NCBI RefSeq assembly: GCF_011492965.1
Contig: NZ_CP045121.1
Location: 1,364,001-1,428,000 of the forward strand
DNA: 64,000 nt
Direction: 5' to 3'
Source: Rubrobacter marinus
GTDB taxonomy: Bacteria; Actinomycetota; Rubrobacteria; Rubrobacterales; Rubrobacteraceae
The notes under the pieces are model-generated. The model did no database searches. It was not told the DNA's origin and worked only from the letters and a program-made list of their open reading frames with translations. A program made the translations under genes and the position numbers. Shown in pieces: positions 1 to 8,156 of the stretch; position 1 is the stretch's first letter; each line of letters begins with the position of its first letter.

Positions 1-433
1 CACGTCCTTTCTCCTCCTCGCTAGGGGGTTGGCCCTTATCTCTTCGGAGTTTGCGAACTCTACGGGTTCCCCTTCGCCCGAATGAACTGCTACACACGAC
101 ACAGCCTACTTACTCTCGCCCGGGAATCTACCCTCAACCCGAGAAGGATCGGGCCGAGACTGGACGTCTCGGGACGCGGCCAGGCTCTGGCAGGCACTCG
201 CCTGCCGCTGCCCGTGACTCCTCGTCGTGCAAGTGCTTCGTGGCTTGCGACGGGTTCGCGAACATGGGGACGGTAACGACCAACAATTCTTGGGAGTTGA
301 GGCCACTAATTCTGGTGATGACCACCGTACCGGGGCGTTACATACTCCACCACAGGATGCCGGGATGGGTCCGGAGATGCTGGGGAGGTGGGCGGCCAGG
401 ACCGGCCGCGAGAAAAAGGAGAGGACAGGACGA
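1..433. other. No gene supported
   Basis: Several overlapping open frames on both strands cover this stretch, but none has a convincing ribosome binding site or a recognisable domain. It is best read as the upstream region of the small HTH gene that starts at 434. No inverted repeat long enough to propose an attachment site was noticed. Confidence 0.4.
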
Positions 434-688
434 ATGGTTGTACGTGGTCGACCGGGAGAGGACGCGGTTCTTGCGTCCGTGAGGCAAGGAGAGACGGAGG
501 CGAAAGGCAAGGAGTGGTACAGCACCAATGAGCTGTGGCGGTGGCTGGGCTTGGGGCGAACCAAGACCTACGAGCTCCTCCAGAGCGGTGAGATCCCGAG
601 CCACAAAATCGGGCGCGTTCGGCGCATCAGGCGGCAGGACATAGAAGCTTGGCTCGAGCGTAACAGGTGCCGCCCAGGCAACGAATGA
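434..688 (+). CDS. Excisionase/AlpA-like helix-turn-helix protein
   Basis: An 84-residue protein whose C-terminal half reads as the MerR/excisionase-type winged helix (HTH_17): a segment from about residue 29 (STNELWRWLGLGRTKTYELL) through SHKIGRVRRIRRQDIEAWLE. Family members bind short DNA sites as excisionases or small regulators. I chose the ATG at 434, preceded by AAGGAGAGG about ten bases upstream; the same frame opens earlier at 227 but that extension has no domain-like sequence. No integrase lies in the window, so a role in element excision is inference. It could equally be a transcriptional regulator of the defence genes downstream. Confidence 0.7.
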   Translation: MVVRGRPGEDAVLASVRQGETEAKGKEWYSTNELWRWLGLGRTKTYELLQSGEIPSHKIGRVRRIRRQDIEAWLERNRCRPGNE

Positions 689-1293
689 GAGGCACTTGCT
701 TTGCAGGGTACGAATGGGATTCGTGGGCGAGGGCTGACTTCGCGACCTTCTGATCCGTAGTCAACTCGCCCTGGGACATTCGGTCCTCGCAGGCTACCTG
801 TAGAGCCCTTGGAATAGCCGGTTCCCGCTCCTGACGTAGCCCGGTCGACCCGTCCGGGACCGCCCTGACCCCGACGGGAAAGTAGTCAAGCCAAGCTCAG
901 GAGAAGATGTCGCGGGTGGACTCGTTCCCGCCACGCAGTGACCACTTGAACGTTGAGGGAACGACCACTGAGGCGTTGGGCCGATGCTTCTTGACGATTT
1001 GGGTTTCGCCACGGTCGCGGCCTCGGTCGCCGTGAGCAAGCATACTGTCACGGAGAACTGTCTCTGCAAGATGATCGTGGCTAGCAGCGCGGCGGACTTC
1101 GTGCGAGGGTTCGCGGTTCTGCCGGTCTAGGTGCGGTTGGTCCGCCGGCGGTCGGAACTAACCCACCGGTCTTCTATCTCGGATCCTCGTTAGACCCCCC
1201 GATCCTAATGGACTTATGGTTAGAATTATGGTTGGTGACAGGAGGCAGGTAAATTACTCGATGCATAAAACGGTGGATTGCGGAAGTGCGTAG
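689..1293. other. Intergenic region upstream of the STAND gene
   Basis: About 600 bases with no supported gene. Near its end an AT-rich patch carries a direct repeat, TTATGGTT at 1214-1221 and again at 1226-1233, with 12-base periodicity, just upstream of the large gene at 1294. This could hold the promoter or a regulator site for that gene. Short minus-strand frames here look like noise. Confidence 0.4.
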
Positions 1294-4200
1294 GTGAGCG
1301 TACGAGGCAAGGAGAGTACGGCCAGAGAGGTCGAGAACGGTTTCCGCCTGGACCAAGGCGCGGAGGAGCGCTTCGCTTCCTTGTGCAACGCGGTCGCGTG
1401 GGCTGAGTCCCGCAAGAGGGCAAGGAGCCTGCCCTCGTTCACAGAGCGGGTGAAGGCTAAGGATTTCGGCATTGATGCTGAATGGGACACCGAGGTTGCC
1501 GACGGTGAAGATAAGTATCCCTTGCTCGGTCCTGGTTGGAACGTCTACCAGTACAAGATGCGCGACCTATCCACCACGGGCCGCGACAAGCTCATCTCCG
1601 GTCTCGTCTCGGACCTCGCGGGCGGGAGCAAGAAGGAGGCGGCACTCGCCGACCTGTATGAGCGCACCGGACGTCGGCCGGATCGGTACGTATTGTTCAC
1701 CAACCTCGACCTTACGCACCGCACGGTGAAGGAAGGCGAGAAGGGCCAAAAGGAGAAGCTTAAGGACGCTATCCTTGACGGGTACGACGACCCTGAGGGT
1801 GTGAGGGTGGAGATCGTAGGAGCGGCCGAACTGGCTGCTTCGCTAAACGGCCTCCCACACGTACGCGCTGCCTACTTCGGCGGGTCACGGTTTTCGACTG
1901 CGCAAGAGGAACTCGCCAGGCACGAAAAAGTTGGAGGCCTCCCAGAACGGATCGCGCTTGTGGGCAGGGACGCGGAGTCCGACCGCCTCCGCTCCTTCCT
2001 GGAGGATCCAGAGGCACGGGCCATGTTCATCTCGGGATCTCAAGACATGGGTAAGTCGAGGATCGCGTTGGAGGTCACCAGTGCCGAACGCCCCGTAGAT
2101 ACGGTGGTAGCACTGAGGCCTAGCGACTTGGGCCGGGATGACCTCGCGGCGCTGCGGTCCCCGGGAAACGAGGTCGTGGTACTCGTCGAGGACCCGGAGG
2201 TAGCTGTCGCAGACAAGCTGCTTGAGGAGGCGCTCGGTGGAGAGGGGGTGAAGCTGCTGGTCACCCTGCCCACCGCTGAGGACGAACCGGTCCCAGGATA
2301 CGACCGCGGCGACGCGCGGGTGCGCCACATGCAACTCGGGCCGCTCGACGACGAAGACGCGAAAAGGTTGCTCAAGGAGGCGGGCGCGAGTCTGAGTTAC
2401 GCAGTCGAGCGTTGGGTAATCACGAGGACCGGAGGGAACCCTGGGATACTGCTCGCGGCGGCGGAGGCGGGACCGGACCTCCAGAGCGGGGGCGCGGCCT
2501 CGCTCGCACAACAGGTCGCCCGCAGCTTTGAGGGTCGGGTGCGCCGTGACCTCGGTGAAGACGCCCTGCGGGCCTTGGAGGTGTTGAGCGTCCTCTCCTT
2601 GACAGGAGTCAGAGGCGACGCAAGAGCCGAGATCGCTGCCGTTGTGGCGGCTCTCGGCGACGGTCCCTCCGTCAACGCAGTGCTAAGGGAACTTGACCGT
2701 CTGGAGGACGCAAGTCTGGTACGAATGCGCGGGAATTACGCCGAGGTGACGCCGCCCTTCTTCACTAACCACCTCGCCGCCAGGGCTTTCTTGGGTCGCG
2801 ATAACGCTCCGGCCGCCCTTCTCGATACGCTTGTCGGGGACTCCAGAGCCAGGTTGCTCGAGCGTCTGAGAAGTATTCACGGAGAAGTGGCTACTCGGTT
2901 TTGGGAAGGCTTGTTCGAGCGCGAAGGACCACTGAGAAATCTCCGTTCTGTGTCGGAGAACCTGCACCTCCTCGTGCCGGCAGCGGCTGCTATGCCTGAG
3001 AAGGCCGCGCGTCTCATTGAGAAGAGCCTCTCCGAGCTCGATTTGGAGGCGCGCCGTCAAGTAGGTGGCGAGGTGCGCCGGCAGATAGTGTATGCGCTGC
3101 AGGAATTGCTCGCACGCGAGAGAACCGCGGAGGCTGCGTTGCGTGCCCTGGCGATGCTCGTGGAGGCCGAAAACGAGGACTACGGTAACAACGCGACCGG
3201 CGTCTTCTCGGAGAGTTTTAGGCCTATTCATCCGCTCGTCGCCTTACCCCTGGATCGAAGACTAGGCTTCCTGAGAAGGATGATGCTCGATAGCGGCGAG
3301 AGCATCGGTGTCCGGAAGGCCGCGGCGGGCGCTGCCTCCGAAGGCCTTTCGATGCGCGGTATGGTGCTCTATCAGGGCGGCGGGGCCGAGCCTCTAGAAG
3401 GAAGCCCGGCTATGACCTACGGTGAGGCCTGGGACTACTTCGACGGCCTCGTGGCACTACTCATGGAGGCGTCGCGCTCGGAGGAGCGACCACTCGCCGA
3501 GGTGGCCGGTGAACTCCTACCACGGACGATCGCCGACTCTGCTTTACAGGCTCGACCGGAGAAGGCCGTGGAGCGCATGGAAGAGGTCGTAAGGTCGGCC
3601 CTTCGCCACGAAGCGCCTATCCCCGTCCCTGAGTTGTTGTCGCAGGTAGAGCGCGTCGAGAGAAGGCTAAATGGAATGGTCAAAGCCCACGAGGCCAACA
3701 CCGACGACGAGCGGGCCGTAAAGAGGGCAGAGGAACTCCGCGCTCGCACCAAGAAGTTGGAAGGTTTGCGGACAAGGATCGAGCAGGGCGACTTCCGCAT
3801 CCAGTTGGAAAGGTGGGCCGGACCCTGGGCGAGCGGTGGCGTCGAGATGGTGGACGATGGCTCCGGCGGCAAAGTCTTCAGGTACGTAGACGAATTGCGC
3901 AGACTCGCGAAGGAGGCAGCCGAAAACCCTGGGAAACTGTCGGACGAAGTGTTGTCTTGGGCGATCTACTCCTCGGAGGAACAGAAGCGCGGTGCCTTTT
4001 TCCGTGTGCTCGGCGAGTTTGATTCCGCGCGCGTGTGGCAGAGGCATCTAGAGCAAGCTGGCAAGGAGAAGGACGCGGCCATCGCCTTCGCCAGCTACTT
4101 CGGGGGGCTGGGAGAGGAGGACGCCAGCTTTGCAGGAGAACGCCTCGACGCGTTAGCTGCCACAGGGATCGTTACGGAGGAAGCCCTGTTTAGGGCCACG

Positions 4201-5349
4201 GTGGAGCTCAGCGACGGCGAGTCGGCAGTGGCACGTGTGGAGAGGCTTGCAGGAGGGCAGGCTATCGACCCGTTTTACGTTCGGGTGCTTCTTTTCGGGC
4301 GTTGGGTCGAAACCTTGGGCTCAAACCGACTCAAGCGTTTACTCTCAACGTTGGCCGGACCGAAGCTGGAGAACGCCCTTGCAGTGGTCAAGGCGGCTAG
4401 CTACTGGCAGGATGGTTTGATCAGGAGACTTGGGAAGCGACCTACCAACTTTCTCTGGAAGTGCTTAGAGGCAGCACGCACACAGTCCATCTACGATGTC
4501 ATCGAGTGCGATCGCTTGGCTGCCGAACTGGCACGCCAGAACCCGGATCGAGGCTTCGCCCTCCTCGAGCATTTGCTCAGGCGTCCCTATCGGTTCGGCG
4601 ATTGGGATCCGGCCGGTCCAGACCATCAGGAGCTATGGAAAGCGCTGTGCGAAGCAGACCGGCAAAGGGCTCTACGGACGGTGCTCTCGCTCGCCGCGGA
4701 GAACAGGCAGATGATGTTCGCGGTCTCCATGGCCTTTACGGGTGTGCTCGACCAGAAGCGAGATGCCGACGTGCTGCTGGACGCTGCCGTGGAGAGCAGG
4801 GGGCAGGCGGAGGTGGTCGCGCACATGCTGAACGCTGCTCAACCGGGCTTTTGGCCTTTGGCTCTACAGCTCTTGGAGTGCTATCCGCAGGAGGGAACCG
4901 AGAACGAGGTATTGCACGGCGAGCTGCTGGACAGCAGCATCTACAGCCCCGTGGGAACGGTTAATCCCGAAGGCGCGGAGCTGATAAAGATCCTTGAGCA
5001 AAGCTTCCGAGAGCTGAGCGGTTTACTGCAAGCGGACAAGGTGCCCAAGGCGTTGCGTTCGTTGATCGAAGAGTATCTGGCGCACCTGCGGCGGAAGATC
5101 GAGCAGGACTTACTCTCTGAGGCCGCCGAGGAGGCCGAGGTGTTCAGAAGCGGTACTCTGGTGGAACCGAAGGACGCTGACGAGGCCAAGGACAGGTTGT
5201 TCGCAGTAAGGCGGATGCTCGAGTCGGACCGGTTTGCCCTCGCCCGGCGAGTTCTCTCTCGAGACGAATTGCTGCGGCTCTTGCCGAAGCTCAAGTTTTC
5301 GCAAGAGGAGGAGGCAAGATTACGCCAGGAACTAGAACATAGCAAGTAG
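1294..5349 (+). CDS. Avs-like STAND ATPase with N-terminal nuclease-like domain
   Basis: A 1351-residue protein with three visible parts. The N-terminal ~200 residues resemble a PD-(D/E)XK nuclease: D61 in GIDAEWDTEV, then NVYQYK with Q86 and K88 in the E/QxK position. The centre is a P-loop ATPase with Walker A GSQDMGKS (248-255) and a Walker B-like VVVLVEDPE near 290. The remaining ~850 residues are Leu/Ala/Glu-rich and helical, as in TPR-like sensor arms. This order (nuclease, STAND ATPase, helical sensor) matches the antiviral Avs proteins, which recognise phage proteins and then cut DNA. Start is GTG. Assignment to a specific Avs subtype is not possible by eye, and the nuclease domain is inferred from motif spacing only. 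The next gene, a DUF4238 protein, lies 30 bases downstream and is likely co-transcribed. Confidence 0.72.
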   Translation: MSVRGKESTAREVENGFRLDQGAEERFASLCNAVAWAESRKRARSLPSFTERVKAKDFGIDAEWDTEVADGEDKYPLLGPGWNVYQYKMRDLSTTGRDKLISGLVSDLAGGSKKEAALADLYERTGRRPDRYVLFTNLDLTHRTVKEGEKGQKEKLKDAILDGYDDPEGVRVEIVGAAELAASLNGLPHVRAAYFGGSRFSTAQEELARHEKVGGLPERIALVGRDAESDRLRSFLEDPEARAMFISGSQDMGKSRIALEVTSAERPVDTVVALRPSDLGRDDLAALRSPGNEVVVLVEDPEVAVADKLLEEALGGEGVKLLVTLPTAEDEPVPGYDRGDARVRHMQLGPLDDEDAKRLLKEAGASLSYAVERWVITRTGGNPGILLAAAEAGPDLQSGGAASLAQQVARSFEGRVRRDLGEDALRALEVLSVLSLTGVRGDARAEIAAVVAALGDGPSVNAVLRELDRLEDASLVRMRGNYAEVTPPFFTNHLAARAFLGRDNAPAALLDTLVGDSRARLLERLRSIHGEVATRFWEGLFEREGPLRNLRSVSENLHLLVPAAAAMPEKAARLIEKSLSELDLEARRQVGGEVRRQIVYALQELLARERTAEAALRALAMLVEAENEDYGNNATGVFSESFRPIHPLVALPLDRRLGFLRRMMLDSGESIGVRKAAAGAASEGLSMRGMVLYQGGGAEPLEGSPAMTYGEAWDYFDGLVALLMEASRSEERPLAEVAGELLPRTIADSALQARPEKAVERMEEVVRSALRHEAPIPVPELLSQVERVERRLNGMVKAHEANTDDERAVKRAEELRARTKKLEGLRTRIEQGDFRIQLERWAGPWASGGVEMVDDGSGGKVFRYVDELRRLAKEAAENPGKLSDEVLSWAIYSSEEQKRGAFFRVLGEFDSARVWQRHLEQAGKEKDAAIAFASYFGGLGEEDASFAGERLDALAATGIVTEEALFRATVELSDGESAVARVERLAGGQAIDPFYVRVLLFGRWVETLGSNRLKRLLSTLAGPKLENALAVVKAASYWQDGLIRRLGKRPTNFLWKCLEAARTQSIYDVIECDRLAAELARQNPDRGFALLEHLLRRPYRFGDWDPAGPDHQELWKALCEADRQRALRTVLSLAAENRQMMFAVSMAFTGVLDQKRDADVLLDAAVESRGQAEVVAHMLNAAQPGFWPLALQLLECYPQEGTENEVLHGELLDSSIYSPVGTVNPEGAELIKILEQSFRELSGLLQADKVPKALRSLIEEYLAHLRRKIEQDLLSEAAEEAEVFRSGTLVEPKDADEAKDRLFAVRRMLESDRFALARRVLSRDELLRLLPKLKFSQEEEARLRQELEHSK

Positions 5350-5379
5350 GCGGGCTCGCCGGCCAGCTTGGGAGCGGGA

Positions 5380-6300
5380 ATGAGCGAGCCTAAGAACCAC
5401 CACCTCCTTCCTCGCTTCTACCTGAGCGGCTTCTGCGACCCGGAGGACCAAAGGTCGAAAGGCCGCAGCAGGGATCAATGCCGGCTTTGGGTTCACGACT
5501 GGCAACAAGGGTGCATCGAGGAGCGCACAATCAAGAAGCTGACCGTCCGGCGCCACTACTACTCCGCGGACACCCGCGGTGGAGGCCGGGATGCCGGGCC
5601 GGAGAAGGTGCTGGCGGAGCTCGAGGACCGCGTGGCACCGATACTCAGGAGCCTCCGTCCCGGCTGGCAGCCGGGCGCACAGGAGAAGGTTCTGCTGGCG
5701 CACTTCGCGGCCCTGATGAAGTTCCGCGTGTCGGGCTACCGACCGTGGGCCCTGCGGTACGCTGAGGAGAACGAGGCGGAGATCCGGGGGCGGGTGTTTC
5801 CCGACCCCGAGGCGCTGCGAGAGGACCTGAGGCGCCACGGTCAACCCGAGGCGGAGGACCCGGAGACCGTCGAGCGGGTTTTCCGCGACATCCACTCCGT
5901 GGCCTACGAGCTGACGCTGACCAAAAACCACATGCTCGAGCGCATGTTCAGCATCGGCGCGAAAGCCGCCGGAGCCTTGCTGCGGAGAGATTGGGTCTTC
6001 GGGTGGGCTCCGGAGGGCGCGTCCTTCGTCACTTCCGACGACCCGTTCGTCTTGATGGATCCGGCTTTGGGGCCGCCGGCCGGCTACATGGGCGACGTAG
6101 GTTTTGCCGTGGCGCGCGCCCTCGCGCTGCTACCGCTGACCCAGAAGACCTGCCTCGTAGCTTTCGGCGAGGGCGGAGGCGTGCATCACCTAAAATACTC
6201 TAGAAAAGACGTGCGGGACATCAACATCGTGCAGACCAAACATTACGAGCGGTGGCTCATCGCCAGGCATAAGCCGCTCCTGGAGCGGCTTGTAGGGTAG
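5380..6300 (+). CDS. DUF4238 domain protein
   Basis: A 306-residue protein starting at ATG 5380 with GGGAG upstream; an in-frame TTG at 5368 is less likely. The N-terminus (PKNHHLLPRFYLSGFCDPED) is the signature of DUF4238 proteins, followed by the typical later block FVTSDDPFVLMDP near residue 220. The biochemical role of the family is unknown; the conserved His pair and Asp residues suggest a metal or nuclease-type active site, but this is speculation. It sits 30 bases after the Avs-like gene and probably shares its transcript, so it may be an accessory or independent defence gene. Confidence 0.75.
   Translation: MSEPKNHHLLPRFYLSGFCDPEDQRSKGRSRDQCRLWVHDWQQGCIEERTIKKLTVRRHYYSADTRGGGRDAGPEKVLAELEDRVAPILRSLRPGWQPGAQEKVLLAHFAALMKFRVSGYRPWALRYAEENEAEIRGRVFPDPEALREDLRRHGQPEAEDPETVERVFRDIHSVAYELTLTKNHMLERMFSIGAKAAGALLRRDWVFGWAPEGASFVTSDDPFVLMDPALGPPAGYMGDVGFAVARALALLPLTQKTCLVAFGEGGGVHHLKYSRKDVRDINIVQTKHYERWLIARHKPLLERLVG
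6271..6291 (+). terminator. Hairpin at the 3' end of the DUF4238 gene
   Basis: A perfect inverted repeat, AAGCCGCT / AGCGGCTT around a CCTGG loop, lies inside the last codons of the DUF4238 gene. No long T tract follows. It could end transcription towards the convergent gene at 6472-8082, or simply reflect codon choice. Confidence 0.35.
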
Positions 6301-6471
6301 GGGCCGTCGGTTGATGCGTTTCGGGGCCGTCCGGACCCCTACGGATAAGTGGTCAGTACGTCGTTGGGAAAGGAGCAGCCTTTGCCTTACAACCTTTTCG
6401 TTGGTCCTATTTACCGGCTTGTCGAAAACGTCAATTAGAGGACGGGAGTTGCCCCGGCAAACCCCGCATGC

Positions 6472-8082
6472 TCACCCTGTTTTGAATGTCTCGTCGTGCC
6501 AAGCTCTTCTGACCTCGGGGAGAGGATCTTCAAGGCTGACGGTCCTCCAACTCTCGATTATTTCGGGGGGCTGCGCTCCTCTACGGATGAACTCCTGCTT
6601 GAGTCGCGCGGCTAGTGCGACGGATAGCCGACGGAAATTCGGGCGCTCCTCCACGGCTATCGGACTAGCGGAGGTGTCGACGCCGCTTCGGCTGTCACGA
6701 TCGGGAAGTTCCGTGTCCTGAAGGAGGTATCTTAGCGCTACACACAAACCCTCGAGATGCTCTGCGTGCAGAGCCTGCGCGGAGTGACGCAAGACGTTGG
6801 ACAAGCTAGGTAGCACGGTTTCGAGTCCAGGTATCCGGCGGGCGACGGTCCTGAGCACCAACTCATCAAGGAGTTGCCCAGGCGGTGACGGCAGGCGTTC
6901 GTCGAGACGGCCTAGCACTACCCAATGGCACAAACCACGGACGGTCTCGTCGATCTGTGTCTCATCGGTCGAGTTCAAACCCGTCCACACTTGCTCGACC
7001 ACATCATTGTAGAGCGTTGCGTCGACGTAGAGTAGGGAGGGGGCAGCGTACGAGGTACATATCCCGATATGTCCGAGGTCGTCAAGCAGAGCCTTCACGC
7101 GTTCCTTAACTGCGTCGGGGGCGTCCGCTACCCTCGGCAAGATGAAATCGGAAATTAGGCGCACCCAATCCAAAAACCGGCCCTGCACGCTGCCCTCGGA
7201 CCTCGGGTTCAATCCTCGCGAGACCCAGTTTTGTAGCGGCTGCTTCTCTTCGTCCCAGCACCGGCGCATCTTGTCGAGTATCTCAATGGCCTCATCACGG
7301 CTCCAGTTGACGAAGCTGCGCAACTGCTCTTGGGTCCTACCGATGAGAACGACGGGACCGCCACGAAATAGCCGCGCGACGGGATCGTACTTGAGGGAGG
7401 AACTGAGAATTCCGTTGCTAGCCACGGGGCTAAACTCCTGCGAGAGCGCATTCTGCTTGTAACGCTGCCCCACGTCGATACGAGGAGGGTGTGGGAGCCG
7501 TAGATACGAGTGGAGAGGGTAGGGCAGGTCCGCCGGAAAATCTGTGGTCTCGTCTGTTCTCGCCCATATGGCCTCGCCAAGCGCGGTACTCTCATCATCC
7601 GTCAGGCCTCCGATCTCGTACAGCTTGACCAAACGGCTCACGGCCCGCCGGCGCGCGTCCTGAGGTCCGGTTTGCGCGACAGAGAGCAAGCTTGCTACAG
7701 GAGTTGCCAAAGACGAGCGGTCGAGGCTCGCGGTCGCCCTTACTTCGTCTTCCCACGACACGTACTCGAGTGGCTCGGGCCACCGTTCTGGAGTGCGGAC
7801 GGTAAAGCCGCCCTGGCCTGGGATGGGTAGTGTCAGCAATAGCTCTACTCGAGATAAGATCTCCCCCTGATCCATAGCCTGGGAGAGTAGCCGGCCGAGC
7901 ACTGCCTTCACGCAAGCGTGCATCACATGGTGCTCCCTAAACAGGGAGTGGCGATACATTTCCATGGCCAGACCAAACATCTCCGCGCGGTGCTCCGCGG
8001 GCAGACGTATCGAGATGCGGGACAGCACCTCGGCGAGGACCTTGACCTGACGTTCCGAGAATCTTGCCCCGGGCTCTTCCAT
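6472..8082 (-). CDS. Helical protein downstream of, or fused to, SIR2 protein
   Basis: About 537 residues from the first ATG (8082); an in-frame TTG lies at 8124. No family was recognised. The sequence is rich in Leu, Arg and Asp with long predicted helices and no membrane segment or P-loop. The frame is open upstream of the SIR2 stop and neither start has a good ribosome binding site. Adding one C to the CCCC run at 8165-8168 would join it in frame to the SIR2 gene (TLPPELVRRLF), giving one protein of about 1316 residues. That single-protein reading, SIR2 plus a long helical sensor, is my preferred one; two translationally coupled genes remain possible. Confidence 0.6.
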   Translation of the reverse strand: MEEPGARFSERQVKVLAEVLSRISIRLPAEHRAEMFGLAMEMYRHSLFREHHVMHACVKAVLGRLLSQAMDQGEILSRVELLLTLPIPGQGGFTVRTPERWPEPLEYVSWEDEVRATASLDRSSLATPVASLLSVAQTGPQDARRRAVSRLVKLYEIGGLTDDESTALGEAIWARTDETTDFPADLPYPLHSYLRLPHPPRIDVGQRYKQNALSQEFSPVASNGILSSSLKYDPVARLFRGGPVVLIGRTQEQLRSFVNWSRDEAIEILDKMRRCWDEEKQPLQNWVSRGLNPRSEGSVQGRFLDWVRLISDFILPRVADAPDAVKERVKALLDDLGHIGICTSYAAPSLLYVDATLYNDVVEQVWTGLNSTDETQIDETVRGLCHWVVLGRLDERLPSPPGQLLDELVLRTVARRIPGLETVLPSLSNVLRHSAQALHAEHLEGLCVALRYLLQDTELPDRDSRSGVDTSASPIAVEERPNFRRLSVALAARLKQEFIRRGAQPPEIIESWRTVSLEDPLPEVRRAWHDETFKTG

Positions 8083-8156
8083 CTCGTGCAAATTTCTCGC
8101 AAGGTGCCGGACCGACTGCGCCAAACCGTTCGCCAGCGTGGTAAACAGGCGCCGAA

